The notes under the pieces were generated by a model that saw only the letters and a program-made list of their open reading frames with translations, made no database searches and was not told the origin of the DNA. A DNA stretch of 42,665 nucleotides. Source: Methylococcaceae bacterium (GTDB lineage Bacteria > Pseudomonadota > Gammaproteobacteria > Methylococcales > Methylococcaceae). Both the position numbers and the translations under genes were made by a program. Shown piece by piece: positions 7,095-16,575 of this stretch (position 1 is its first letter; each line of letters begins with the position of its first letter). Location: assembly GCA_004299145.1 (NCBI GenBank), contig SCQD01000004.1:1-42665 (forward strand), given 5' to 3'.

Positions 7095-8228
7095 TTATAT
7101 CAAGCTGAAATAACCATCGCCGGCACTGCCCGCGTCGATTTGCAAATCGGCCATGTCCACGCCGACCAGTTTGATGGTGTCCGCTCCGCCGCCGCCGGCT
7201 CTGACCGTGCCCGCAGCCCCCAACTGGATCAGCGTGCCGGATTTAATGGATTGCAGGCTGTAATCGGCGTCGTTGAAAATGCCGTCGCCGTTCTGATCGA
7301 CAGTCTGTATCAGGTCGGCCGTGCTGAAGTCCTTGATCACGTCGTTGCCGATAATCAGGCCTGTGTAGTCGAACAAGTCCGTTCCCGCACCGCCGGTCAA
7401 TACGTCTTTGCCCAGCCCACCGAGCAATGTGTCCGCACCGGCTTCTCCGTTCAGCCGGTCGTTGCCGCTGCCGCCGTCTTGCTGATCGTCCCCCAGGCCG
7501 CCGGCCAAGTCGTCGAGACCGGTTCCTCCCGATAAATCGTCATCGCCCTCGCCGCCGTCTTCGTGGTCGTTGCCGATGCCGCCAATCAGGCTGTCCATGC
7601 CCAAGTTTCCAGCCAAATCGTCATCGCCTGAGCCGCCATTTACAGCATCGTTGCCGGTGCCGCCGATCAGGCTGTCGTTGCCGAAATCGCCATACAAACT
7701 GTCGTCGCCGTCGCCGCCGTCTTCGTTGTCATGGCCATCGCCCCCATTCAAGTCGTCGTTCCCCAGGCCGCCGAACAGCCGGTCGTCACCGTCGCCGCCA
7801 TCGGCGTGATCGTTGCCGTCGCCGCCGTTCATGTCGTCGTTATCCAGACCGCCGAACAATTGATCGTCGCCGTCGCCGCCGTCTTCGTGGTCTTGACCGA
7901 TGCCGCCGTACAAGTCGTCGTCGCCCAGGTCGCCGAACAGCTGGTCGTCGCCATCGTCGCCGTTGACGTGATCGTGGCCGTTGCCGCCGCTCAGGCTGTC
8001 GTTGCCAAATGCGCCGTAGACCGTGTCGTCGCCTTCGCCGCCGTCTTCCTGGTCATGGCCGTTGCCGCCGTCGATGTGATCGCTGCCCAATCCACCGAAC
8101 AGGATGTCGTCGCTGTCGCCGCCGATCTCGTGATCGTCACCGTCAGTACCATGATCATCATCGTGTTCGTAATAGTCATCGCTGTCTTTCGTGATTTTCA
8201 AATAGCCTGTTGCGAGTCGTGTAGCCAT
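7095..8228 (-). CDS. RTX calcium-binding repeat protein, His/Asp-rich
   Basis: Start ATG 8228 has GGAG 8 nt upstream, giving 377 residues; an in-frame ATG at 8288 lacks such a site. After a short N-terminus (MATRLATGYLKITKDSDDYY) and an acidic tract, residues about 35-290 are tandem RTX nonapeptides such as GGDGDDRLFGGLGNDDLNGG, repeating about every 18 residues. Such repeats bind Ca2+ as a beta-roll, usually in proteins secreted by type I systems. Alternate units carry unusual GHDHEDGG-type His/Asp/Glu segments. The C-terminal part (about 290-377) has LFDYTGLIIGNDVIKDF and a final DGYFSLI, resembling a C-terminal secretion region. No RTX toxin or enzyme domain is present. No HlyD or TolC gene is adjacent. 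A role as an extracellular or surface structural protein is inferred. Confidence 0.88.
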   Translation of the reverse strand: MATRLATGYLKITKDSDDYYEHDDDHGTDGDDHEIGGDSDDILFGGLGSDHIDGGNGHDQEDGGEGDDTVYGAFGNDSLSGGNGHDHVNGDDGDDQLFGDLGDDDLYGGIGQDHEDGGDGDDQLFGGLDNDDMNGGDGNDHADGGDGDDRLFGGLGNDDLNGGDGHDNEDGGDGDDSLYGDFGNDSLIGGTGNDAVNGGSGDDDLAGNLGMDSLIGGIGNDHEDGGEGDDDLSGGTGLDDLAGGLGDDQQDGGSGNDRLNGEAGADTLLGGLGKDVLTGGAGTDLFDYTGLIIGNDVIKDFSTADLIQTVDQNGDGIFNDADYSLQSIKSGTLIQLGAAGTVRAGGGGADTIKLVGVDMADLQIDAGSAGDGYFSLI

Positions 8229-8626
8229 GTTAGCCGCTCCGGTTAAGTCGATGGTAGGTAGGTTTGCGACCGGATATTTTCTGGTCATATTTCATACTAA
8301 GCAGGAAGCGTGCCATCACGCCACATAAATCATAATCCTTTGAATTAACAAAATATTGATGCAAATTCCAGAACCACGCCGATGCGGCGATAGCTGCGGT
8401 CAATGCGGGTTGCGCAGAAAGCAGCAACATTTTTTGCAGTAACTTCCGCCATGGGCCTTTTGCCGGCCTTGTTCCCCCTTCAGGCCCGGGCATTATGAGC
8501 CGGGGTAGTGAAAAAGGGCCGACTGATCTATGCTGTGCCCATAATTAATCCAAGGTTTTAAAAACCGCCATGGCTAGCCGCAAGCTGCAGCCAGACTGAA
8601 TCGCCTCAAGCTATTTAATTGTCGAT
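8229..8626. other. Divergent intergenic region between RTX and kinase genes
   Basis: These 398 bp lie between two divergent genes and should hold both promoters. I could not identify convincing -35/-10 pairs, a riboswitch or an RNA gene. A weak hairpin (CCCGG...CCGGG near 8485-8505) is the only structure I noticed. Confidence 0.5.
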
Positions 8627-11600
8627 ATGACTGCCGTCCCCTTTGCGAGCCCCTGCCTGACCAACGCGCTCAGCCGCTATTTGCGTCCACCGTCTTTCTC
8701 CGACGAAAACTCCACCCACACGGCATTCCTGCTGCACGTCATCTTGTGGAGCTGGGTGCTGGTCGTTACCGTGTTTGTCCTGATCAGCTATGGCTTTACC
8801 GCTTACGTCGATGGTTCCTCCACGCTCTATGAACGTGCATTGACGGCCTGGCTGGTGTGGGTCGTTCCTTCCGCATTGTTTCTGGTTTTGCTGCACCATG
8901 GAAAACTGCGGCTGGCCATACTGGGACATTTATTCGTCTCCTGGACGGCAACCAGCGCCATGGCGCTCACCGCCGGCGGCACCATGGCGCCGGGACTGTT
9001 CATTTACGCGGTGATCATTCTGGAATCCGGCTTGCTGTTATGGTCCAGCATAGGCTGGGGCATGGCGGCCTTGTGCACGCTGTCCCTGTTTTTGCTGGCC
9101 GTTGCGGAACGGCAACAGCTGCTGCCCGAAATGACGGTTACGCACGGCCCCCTGTCGCGGGCCGGCACCATTGCCATCATGCTGTGGCTGATGGTGGCGC
9201 TACAGACTTTGGCGACGCGCACCATCCGGCGCTCATTGCAACAGGCGCGCCAGGAGCTGACGGAACGGCGCGCTGCGGAAGCGGCTTTGGCCGTCAGCGA
9301 ACTGCAATACCGCACCTTGTTTGAACAGGCGCCGATAGGCGTAGCCATTTTGGATGCCGCCGGGCGGGTACAGCGCATCAACCCCGGCACCGAGGCCATG
9401 TTGGGCTACAGCGAAGCGGAATTATCGAACCAATCGGTGCTGAGCCTGATTCCGCAACCAGACTTGGCGCAATACCCTTCAGCGGGCACGGAACGCTTGT
9501 GTTCGGTGGAGGCCATTTCCGGTGAAAAACGGCTGCGGCGACGCGACGGCAGCCTGATCCACGTGCGCACCGGCGTCAAGGCATTGCCCGATGGTCAGTG
9601 GCAGGTGGCGTTTACCGACATCAGCGATCTTAAAGCCGCCGAAGTGGTGTTGCGTCAATCCGGCGAGGCCCTGGAACGCCGCGTGGAAGAACGCACCCGC
9701 GCATTGAGCGCCGCCAACGACGAACTGCTGCTGGCCGCCATCGTGTATCGCACTTGCGGCGAAGCCATCCTGGTCACCAACAATGACAACCAGATCATTT
9801 CCGTCAACCCCGCGTTCACCGAAATCACCGGCTACAGCCTCGAAGCAGTCATCGGCAGAAACCCCAAGCTGTTGTCTTCCGGCGCGCAGGATGCGGCGTT
9901 TTACCAGGCCATGTGGCTGGCAATCGAAACCAGCAATGGCTGGCAAGGGGAAATCTGCAATCGCCGCAAAGACGGACAAAACTATTTTGAATGGTTGACC
10001 ATCCGTAAAGTATTGGATGACAATGGCGAGCAGCACGGTTACGTCGCCGTGTTCAGCGACATCACCCGGCAAAAAATCACCCACGAGCTGGATCGCCACC
10101 ACAACCAAGTGTTGGAAATGTTGACCAAGGATGCGCCGTTGCCGGCCATCCTGGAGCGCATCGTGTTGTTCGTGCAACGACAGGTATGCCATGTACAGTG
10201 TGCGGTTCGCGTGCTGGACGGCGAAGGCAAACGACTGCTGCACGGTGCCGCCCCCGGCTTGCCTGACTTTTTCAATGAAGCCATGCACGGCCTGCCCATC
10301 GGCCTGGAGTCCGGTTCCAGCGGCACGGCCATCTGCACGGGCGAGATGGTGAAAGTGGACAATATCGCCAGCCATCCTTATTGGGTCAAATTCCGTGAAG
10401 TGGCACAACGCGCCGGGTTCGTGGCCAGCTGGTCGGCGCCGCTGAAATCCATTGCCTGCCAAAAACTGGGCACGCTGGACATTTACTGGCGCGCCCCGCC
10501 CGCCCCCAACGAAGATGAACTGCGCATCATCCAATCGGCCATTCAGCTGGCAGGGCTGGCCATTGAGCGTAAGCAGTCGGAGGATGAAGTGCGCAGCTGC
10601 TGGGAAGCGGCTTTGCAAGCCAATGTGGCAAAGTCGGAATTCCTGTCGAACATGAGCCATGAATTGCGCACGCCGCTCAATTCGGTGCTGGGATTCTCCC
10701 AGCTGCTGTTAAGCGACGAAGAGCACCCGCTGAGCGAGGAGCAAAAATCCTACGTGCAAATCGTCCTGGACGGCGGCCAGCACCTGCTCAACCTGATCAA
10801 CGACATACTGGATTTATCGAAAATCGAGAGCAGCCAGATCGACACCCACCCGGACAATGTGTTGCTGGACGATATACTGCCCCAGTGTTTTGCCCTGGTG
10901 CACAGCCTGGCCGAAAAAAACGCGGTGCGCCTGATTGCGCCGGAATACCCGTTATCGCTATTGGTATATGCCGACGCTACCCGATTGCGGCAAGTGTTGG
11001 TGAACTTGCTGTCCAACGCCATCAAATACAATCAGCCCGGCGGCTCGGTATCGCTGAGTTTTAACCCGGGCAGCGAGGAACGCCTGCAGATTTGCATCAC
11101 CGACACCGGCATCGGCATACCCATCAACAAACAAGCCGAATTATTCAAACCGTTTCAGCGGCTGGGATTTGAAAACAGCGCCATCGAAGGCAGCGGCATC
11201 GGTTTGGCGCTGACCAAGCGGCTGGTGGAATTAATGCACGGCCGCATTGGTTTTGAAAGCCGCGCCGGTATCGGTTCGACGTTCTGGATCGAACTGCCCT
11301 GGATTAAAGAACAACTGACCGAGCGCATTTCACCGCCGTCCGGCGAGATCAGCCTGCCCGCTTTTATCAGGCCGGTGGCGGCGCCACAAAAAGTGCTTTA
11401 TATCGAGGACAACCATTTCAACCTGTTTTACATCCAGGAACTGCTGCAATCGGTGGAGGGGGTGCACTTGCTCACCGCCACCGATGCCGAGCAGGGCTTG
11501 AAACTGGCCGAAACGGAACGGCCAGACCTGATTTTGCTCGACATCAACCTGCCGGGCATGGACGGCTACGAGGCTTTGCGCCACCTGAAAAGCTCGCCGG

Positions 11601-11764
11601 CAACCGCCCCCATACCCGTGCTGGCCCTGACCGTCAATGCCACGCCGGAGGACATGGGAAAAGGCCTGGAGGCCGGCTTCATAGACTATCTGACCAAGCC
11701 GGTGGACATGGAGCGCGTCATCACCGCATTGGCGACGCATTTGCATTGGACGGTGGCCTCGTAG
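8627..11764 (+). CDS. Membrane hybrid sensor histidine kinase (PAS-PAS-GAF-HK-REC)
   Basis: This 1045-residue protein has about six hydrophobic segments in residues 35-205. Then come a PAS domain (about 225-345), a second PAS (about 365-485), a GAF domain (about 500-650), a HisKA domain with the H-box SNMSHELRTPLN (His678), an HATPase domain (about 780-890, with DTGIGIP and GSGIGLAL) and a C-terminal receiver domain (about 925-1040) with phospho-acceptor Asp972 in LILLDINLPGMDG and Lys in YLTKPV. It should autophosphorylate and pass phosphate to its own receiver, then to an HPt partner not found in this window. The signal is unknown. ATG 8627 has no clear ribosome site. It lies 78 bp before the ABC exporter gene, on the same strand. 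Confidence 0.93.
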   Translation: MTAVPFASPCLTNALSRYLRPPSFSDENSTHTAFLLHVILWSWVLVVTVFVLISYGFTAYVDGSSTLYERALTAWLVWVVPSALFLVLLHHGKLRLAILGHLFVSWTATSAMALTAGGTMAPGLFIYAVIILESGLLLWSSIGWGMAALCTLSLFLLAVAERQQLLPEMTVTHGPLSRAGTIAIMLWLMVALQTLATRTIRRSLQQARQELTERRAAEAALAVSELQYRTLFEQAPIGVAILDAAGRVQRINPGTEAMLGYSEAELSNQSVLSLIPQPDLAQYPSAGTERLCSVEAISGEKRLRRRDGSLIHVRTGVKALPDGQWQVAFTDISDLKAAEVVLRQSGEALERRVEERTRALSAANDELLLAAIVYRTCGEAILVTNNDNQIISVNPAFTEITGYSLEAVIGRNPKLLSSGAQDAAFYQAMWLAIETSNGWQGEICNRRKDGQNYFEWLTIRKVLDDNGEQHGYVAVFSDITRQKITHELDRHHNQVLEMLTKDAPLPAILERIVLFVQRQVCHVQCAVRVLDGEGKRLLHGAAPGLPDFFNEAMHGLPIGLESGSSGTAICTGEMVKVDNIASHPYWVKFREVAQRAGFVASWSAPLKSIACQKLGTLDIYWRAPPAPNEDELRIIQSAIQLAGLAIERKQSEDEVRSCWEAALQANVAKSEFLSNMSHELRTPLNSVLGFSQLLLSDEEHPLSEEQKSYVQIVLDGGQHLLNLINDILDLSKIESSQIDTHPDNVLLDDILPQCFALVHSLAEKNAVRLIAPEYPLSLLVYADATRLRQVLVNLLSNAIKYNQPGGSVSLSFNPGSEERLQICITDTGIGIPINKQAELFKPFQRLGFENSAIEGSGIGLALTKRLVELMHGRIGFESRAGIGSTFWIELPWIKEQLTERISPPSGEISLPAFIRPVAAPQKVLYIEDNHFNLFYIQELLQSVEGVHLLTATDAEQGLKLAETERPDLILLDINLPGMDGYEALRHLKSSPATAPIPVLALTVNATPEDMGKGLEAGFIDYLTKPVDMERVITALATHLHWTVAS

Positions 11765-11842
11765 GGTGCGTCTGTCAGGAAAGCTACAATAAAGCGCACG
11801 ATGGTCCTTCCATTCGCCTTGTGACTTATCCAAACTCTACCC

Positions 11843-13678
11843 ATGCCCCCAACACCCGGCCACGCTACTCCCCAACGCGCACCAGACGCACCGCCCCTGC
11901 CCACAACCACCCTCCGTTTTATCTTTTACAGCCTCAGCCACTTTTGGGGCTGGATGGTGTTGATGCTGTTCCTGGAAACCGGCCAGGCGGTCGGCAATAT
12001 CCTGGTGCCTTACGCCATCAAAGGCATCATGGACGGCGTAGCGCACGGCGCGCCGGCCGGCGGCGCTTCCCTTTGGGCCAGCCTGCAAGGCCCTTTGCTG
12101 CTGCTGGCCGGCTTGAACCTGGCGGAAGTGTTGTTCAGCCGCGCCAGCGGGGCGGTGCTCATCATCGTCGGGCCGCGCTTGCGCCAGCGCATCAGCCGGA
12201 ATCTGTATGCTTATCTGCAGCACCACTCGGCGCGCTATTTCGGCGAACACTACGCCGGCGCTTTGGCGCACCGCATCAGCGAAACCGCCGTCAGTCTGAA
12301 TCACACGGCCTGGGCGGTGCTGTGCGAGTTCTGGCCGATCACCGTGAGTTTCGGCGTGTCCATCGCGCTGCTGTTGAACGTGCACCCGGACCTCGGCGGC
12401 TTCGTCGCCGGCTGGGTGTCGGTTTACGTGCTGGTGTCTTACCGGCTGGCGCTGCACTGCCAGTCTTATGCGCAGGATTACGCCGCCACCCGCAGCCAGG
12501 TGAACGGTAAAATCGTCGACGGCGTTACCCACATCCTCAACGCCAAGCTGTTCGCCCGCCTGGGGTTCGAGCGGGACTACCTGAACCGCTTTCTGGAAAC
12601 CGAAGTCAAAGCGGCGCGCCGCACGTTCTGGTACATGGACTGGGTGCGCTGGTTTCAATTCGCCGCCGCCGCCGTGCTCAAAGTGGGCACGGTGTACTAC
12701 GCGCTGACGCTGTGGCAAAACCAGTTGATCGGCGTGGGCGATTTCACCATGAGTATCGGCCTGGCGCTGCTGGTGATCGGCGACGCGCGCAACCTCAGCC
12801 GGCGCTTTTTGGATTTTTTCGAGTACGTGGGCAATGTCGCCAACGGCGTGCATACCATCGTGCGTCCGCACGAAATCGTCGATGCGCCCGATGCCGGGCC
12901 GCTGCACGTAACCCAGGGCCGCATCGAGTTTCGCCACCTGTGCTTCGGCTACACGCCGGAGCGGCGGGTGTTCGACGATTTGAACGTGGTGATCGAACCC
13001 GGCCAGCGCGTGGGTTTGGTGGGCTTTTCCGGTTCGGGCAAGTCGACGTTTGTCGGCTTGATATTGCGCCATTACGCGCCGCAGGGCGGACAAATCCTCA
13101 TCGACGGCACCGACATCGCCGGCGTCAACCAGGACTCGCTACGCCGCCAAGTCAGCCTGATTCCGCAAGACCCCAGCCTGTTTCACCGCAGCCTGATGGA
13201 CAACATCCGTTATGGCCGGCTGGAAGCCGGCGATGAGGAGGTTTACGCCGCCGCCGCGCTGGCCAATGCGGATGAATTCATTCGCCGGATGCCGCAAGGC
13301 TATGAGTCGCTGGTGGGAGAGCGTGGCGTCAAGCTGTCCGGCGGCCAGCGCCAACGCATCGCCATCGCCAGGGTCATGCTGAAAGACGCGCCGATTTTGA
13401 TCCTGGACGAAGCCACCGCCAGCCTGGACTCGGTGACGGAACAGACCATCCAGGAAAACCTGGACCGGGCCATGGGCCGCAAAACCGTCATCGCCATCGC
13501 GCACCGTCTGTCCACCATCGCCCACCTGGACCGCATCCTGGTGTTCGACCAGGGGCGCATCGTCGAAGACGGCAGCCACGCCGAGCTGTTGCAGCGCAGG
13601 GGCGTTTATCATCGGTTGTGGTCCATGCAGGCGGGCGGTTTTTTGCCGGAGAAGCGCGGGGAGGAAACGGCGTGCTAA
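11843..13678 (+). CDS. ABC exporter, fused permease and ATPase
   Basis: This is a 611-residue half-transporter of the type I exporter class. Residues about 25-340 are the membrane domain, starting FIFYSLSHFWGWM with several hydrophobic helices. The ATPase domain (about 365-600) has Walker A GFSGSGKST, signature LSGGQRQR, Walker B ILILDEATASLD and the H-loop in AHRLSTI. It would work as a homodimer in the inner membrane, exporting an unknown substrate (lipid, peptide or drug-like). It has no N-terminal C39 peptidase domain and no neighbouring HlyD-type adaptor, so secretion of the RTX proteins by this transporter is not supported. Confidence 0.93.
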   Translation: MPPTPGHATPQRAPDAPPLPTTTLRFIFYSLSHFWGWMVLMLFLETGQAVGNILVPYAIKGIMDGVAHGAPAGGASLWASLQGPLLLLAGLNLAEVLFSRASGAVLIIVGPRLRQRISRNLYAYLQHHSARYFGEHYAGALAHRISETAVSLNHTAWAVLCEFWPITVSFGVSIALLLNVHPDLGGFVAGWVSVYVLVSYRLALHCQSYAQDYAATRSQVNGKIVDGVTHILNAKLFARLGFERDYLNRFLETEVKAARRTFWYMDWVRWFQFAAAAVLKVGTVYYALTLWQNQLIGVGDFTMSIGLALLVIGDARNLSRRFLDFFEYVGNVANGVHTIVRPHEIVDAPDAGPLHVTQGRIEFRHLCFGYTPERRVFDDLNVVIEPGQRVGLVGFSGSGKSTFVGLILRHYAPQGGQILIDGTDIAGVNQDSLRRQVSLIPQDPSLFHRSLMDNIRYGRLEAGDEEVYAAAALANADEFIRRMPQGYESLVGERGVKLSGGQRQRIAIARVMLKDAPILILDEATASLDSVTEQTIQENLDRAMGRKTVIAIAHRLSTIAHLDRILVFDQGRIVEDGSHAELLQRRGVYHRLWSMQAGGFLPEKRGEETAC

Positions 13679-13723
13679 GCTTGGCCGATTGTTAGCGTAA
13701 CAAGACCCAATTGGGAGCCAATC

Positions 13724-14281
13724 ATGGGCATGGCGCAAACCATCCCTTATTTCAGTTTTGACGACTACCTGAGCTGGGAAGCCGGACAGGCGGAAAAACA
13801 CGAATTCGTCCGCGGCGAAACTTTCGCCATGACCGGCGCCCGCCGGGTACACGTGCTGGTCAGCTTAAACATCGCCAGCGCTTGCAAAAACCACTTGCGT
13901 GGCACTCCCTGCCAAACATACATGGCCGACATGAAGCTGCGCATCGCCGCCGGCGACGCGGCTTTTTATCCCGACGTCATGGTCACGTGCGATAAGCGCG
14001 ACCATAACACCGAACTTTTCCTCAGCCACCCCATGCTGGTGGTGGAAGTGCTGTCCGACGGCACGGCGGCCTATGACCGGGGCGACAAGTTTGCCGAATA
14101 TCGAAAACTGGACGATTTACAGGAATATGTGCTTGTCGATATCGACGCCAGACGGGTGGAATGCTACCGGCGCAATACCGACAATCACTGGGTGTTGCAG
14201 GACTTTACCGCAGGGGATTGTTATTTCGCCGGCATTCAATTGGCGCTGCCGCTGACGGCGGTATTTGAAGACGTGGATTGA
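13724..14281 (+). CDS. Uma2 family putative endonuclease (DUF820), second copy
   Basis: The 185-residue protein begins at ATG 13724 after GGGAG with a 7-nt spacer. It has FSFDDYLSWE, KHEFVRGETFAMTG, the conserved FYPDVMV (Asp84), HPMLVVEVLSDGT (Glu108), KFAEYR (Lys122) and LQEYVLVD. These are the PD-(D/E)XK-like signature positions of Uma2. It is only distantly similar to the copy at 6241-6855, so the pair is not a recent duplication. It lies 45 bp after the ABC exporter gene and 51 bp before the HD-GYP gene, on the same strand. The substrate is unknown. Confidence 0.88.
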   Translation: MGMAQTIPYFSFDDYLSWEAGQAEKHEFVRGETFAMTGARRVHVLVSLNIASACKNHLRGTPCQTYMADMKLRIAAGDAAFYPDVMVTCDKRDHNTELFLSHPMLVVEVLSDGTAAYDRGDKFAEYRKLDDLQEYVLVDIDARRVECYRRNTDNHWVLQDFTAGDCYFAGIQLALPLTAVFEDVD

Positions 14282-14332
14282 TAGAGATTCCGGCGGAATA
14301 TTTTTTTAGGATTTGGCCGGAAAGTTGTTTTT

Positions 14333-15541
14333 ATGATCAAAAAAATAAAAGTCCAGTTTCTTCGCACCGGCATGTACGTCCACGACCTTAACTGCGACTG
14401 GATGGAACACCCTTTTGCGAACAACCGTTTTCTGGTCGGCGAGCACGATATCGGCCGCTTGAACGAATGGGGCATACGCGAAGTGTATATCGATACTGCG
14501 CGTGGTTTGGACGTGGATGAATCCGCCGCCGCGCTCACGGCGGAGGAAGTCCAACAGGCCATCAACACGCGCATGCAGAGCATCGCCGCCCAGCCTGGCC
14601 CGGCAGCGAAAGTGGCGCTGCGCGAGGAACTGGAACGGGCCGAAATCATTTGTCAGGAAGCCAACTGCGTAATCCAGTCGCTGTTTCTGAATGCCCGCCT
14701 GGGCAAGCAGGTGGAACTGGAGCAGGTACAACCGCTGGTGACGACCATGGCGGCATCCATATTGCGCAACCCCGACGCCATGCTCGGCCTGGCCAGAATC
14801 AAGCGTTCCGATACCTATACCTTTCAGCACTCCGTTTCCGTCTGCGCCTTGCTCATCGCTTTCTGCCAGGCCTTGCACCTGGACAGCGCCCTTGTGGAAA
14901 CCGTGGGCGTCGGCGGCTTGCTGCACGACATCGGCAAAATGAAAATTTCCTCATCCGTGCTCAACAAACCGGGCAAGCTCGACGACCATGAGTTTGCCCT
15001 GATCAAGGAACACGTCGTTTACGGCAAGCGCATGCTGGAAAACATGGCCGGCATCTCTCCCGTTTCCATCAAAGTAGCCGCCCAGCATCACGAACGCTAC
15101 GATGGCCTGGGTTATCCACATGGCCTGCAAGGCGACGATATTTCGCTCTACGGCCACATGGCCGCCATCGCCGACGTCTACGACGCCCTGACTTCCGAGC
15201 GCATTTATCACCACGGCGAAGCACCGACCGCCGTGTTGCACAAGCTGCTGGAATGGAGCGAAGACCACTTCCACCCGGAATTGGTACAGCACTTCATCCG
15301 CGTCGTCGGCATCTATCCCGTCGGCACGCTGGTGAGGCTGGAAAGCGGCCGCCTGGCGGTGGTGATGGAGCAACACCACGGCGATCTTTTGCATCCCAGG
15401 GTCAAAATCATCTACAGCACCCGCTCCAAAGCTTTCCTGCCCCCGCAAGAAATCGATCTTTCGCTGGCAGGCGCAGGGGATCGCATCGTGGCTTTCGAAC
15501 CCTGTGAAAAATGGAAGATCGATCCGCAGCGCTATGCCTAA
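14333..15541 (+). CDS. DUF3391/HD-GYP cyclic-di-GMP phosphodiesterase
   Basis: The 402-residue protein opens with a DUF3391 domain (about 3-130: IKVQFLRTGMYVHDL, GIREVYIDT). An HD-GYP domain (about 150-350) follows. The metal-binding LLHDIGK is His198-Asp199, and HHERYDGLGYPHGL carries the second His pair and the GYP signature. Members hydrolyse c-di-GMP to pGpG or GMP and are typically cytoplasmic. All signature residues are present, so activity is likely. It faces the ODP gene in convergent orientation, with a palindromic repeat between them. Confidence 0.93.
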   Translation: MIKKIKVQFLRTGMYVHDLNCDWMEHPFANNRFLVGEHDIGRLNEWGIREVYIDTARGLDVDESAAALTAEEVQQAINTRMQSIAAQPGPAAKVALREELERAEIICQEANCVIQSLFLNARLGKQVELEQVQPLVTTMAASILRNPDAMLGLARIKRSDTYTFQHSVSVCALLIAFCQALHLDSALVETVGVGGLLHDIGKMKISSSVLNKPGKLDDHEFALIKEHVVYGKRMLENMAGISPVSIKVAAQHHERYDGLGYPHGLQGDDISLYGHMAAIADVYDALTSERIYHHGEAPTAVLHKLLEWSEDHFHPELVQHFIRVVGIYPVGTLVRLESGRLAVVMEQHHGDLLHPRVKIIYSTRSKAFLPPQEIDLSLAGAGDRIVAFEPCEKWKIDPQRYA

Positions 15542-15668
15542 GATAAAACTGCGTTCCGCTTGGAAACCAGCGAACGGGTGTGAGGTTCTTAAGGATATGG
15601 CTGAAAACAACTTTCAGGAAGCCTTAGTCAGTCCGCTGCGCGGCGGCTTTCCGGCCACGCCTATTGAT

Positions 15669-15725
15669 GTAGGGGTACGCTGTGCGTACCTTCAGGCCCA
15701 GAAAGGTACGCACAGCGTACCCTAC
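15669..15725. repeat. GTAGGGTACGC palindrome, copy 1
   Basis: Left arm 15669-15690 and right arm 15705-15725 form a stem of about 21 bp with one extra G, around a 14-nt loop. It lies between the convergent HD-GYP and ODP genes and could act as a two-way transcription stop. Near-identical elements occur at 29017 and 31890. Confidence 0.9.
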
Positions 15726-15756
15726 GGGGAAGCCGCCCTCCTCCTGCTTCATCATT

Positions 15757-16548
15757 TCAGCGCAACTCGGGATACACCACGTCCAAACCGCATTCCAGTT
15801 GTTCCAGATACTCCTTGGCCTGGGCCACCATGGCGGCGGGAATGATGGAACCGTGTTGCGGAACGATCGCCTGTATGTCCAGTCCTTCCAGCCGGCGCAG
15901 AAACCCGCGCGCGGCGATGTTGGACGCCATGTAGTCGATGTGGAACATGTCCATTTTTACGGCATGGCCGGCAAAATCGCTGAGCACCAGACGCCATTCC
16001 GCGCTGATCGCCCCCCAGATGTCGCCGGAAAACAAAAAACGGCAGGCGTTGTCGTAAGTGGTGAAAGCACCGGGAAAATGCAGAAAAGGCGCTTCGATAA
16101 AGCGCAATTCGGCACCGGAGGACAAGCGCAGCAGCGGGTTTCGGCCCACGTCCACAAAGGCATAGCCGCTGCAACCATAGTGGGGCAGCAACACCTGGGT
16201 GCGCAGCGTGGTATACACCTTGATGGCGGGGTCCAGCGCCAGCCAGTCCACAAAGGACGCCGCGACGTCCGGGTCCTGGTGGCACAGAATCATGCCGGTG
16301 ATGCGTTCGGACGGCAGGATTTGCGCGACGCGCCGCCGTATCTGTGGAAATGCCGCTTTGCTGCCGGGATCGACGAGGATGGCCTCCTCGCCGTCCACGA
16401 TCAGGTAGACGTTACAGCGAAAAGCGGCCTTGGCCTGGGTGCCCAGCCAGTAAACCGCGTGTTGCCGCTCGGTATCGCGGAACAACGGCGTGGGAACATC
16501 CAGGTCTATCTGAGCATTCTGGTAATCTTGCAAGCGGATGGCATTCAT
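15757..16548 (-). CDS. MBL-fold ODP (oxygen-binding di-iron) protein
   Basis: This 263-residue protein belongs to the flavodiiron-like metallo-beta-lactamase group without a flavodoxin domain. Metal-ligand motifs are visible: CHQDPDVAAS, FLHFPGAFTTYD, LFSGDIWG and PQHGSI. Related stand-alone ODP proteins bind O2 at a di-iron site and act as sensors, for example with chemotaxis components, while flavodiiron enzymes reduce O2 or NO. No redox partner domain is present, so sensing is more likely than catalysis. ATG 16548 follows AGGA with a 6-nt spacer. It is the last gene of an apparent operon with the coiled-coil and VWA genes (gaps of 27 and 17 bp). Confidence 0.85.
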   Translation of the reverse strand: MNAIRLQDYQNAQIDLDVPTPLFRDTERQHAVYWLGTQAKAAFRCNVYLIVDGEEAILVDPGSKAAFPQIRRRVAQILPSERITGMILCHQDPDVAASFVDWLALDPAIKVYTTLRTQVLLPHYGCSGYAFVDVGRNPLLRLSSGAELRFIEAPFLHFPGAFTTYDNACRFLFSGDIWGAISAEWRLVLSDFAGHAVKMDMFHIDYMASNIAARGFLRRLEGLDIQAIVPQHGSIIPAAMVAQAKEYLEQLECGLDVVYPELR

Positions 16549-16575
16549 GGCAATTCCTGGGCTAAAGAGATAAGG

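Noticed and set aside
7440-8120. CRISPR-like regular repeats
   Set aside because: The 54-bp period is coding: it translates into RTX nonapeptides, with no spacer-repeat structure.
8229-8626. c-di-GMP or other riboswitch upstream of the RTX or kinase gene
   Set aside because: I could not find a conserved core for any riboswitch class I know.
11843-13678. ABC exporter as the secretion machine for the RTX proteins
   Set aside because: It has no adaptor or outer-membrane partner nearby and no features specific to RTX exporters, so the link is unsupported.
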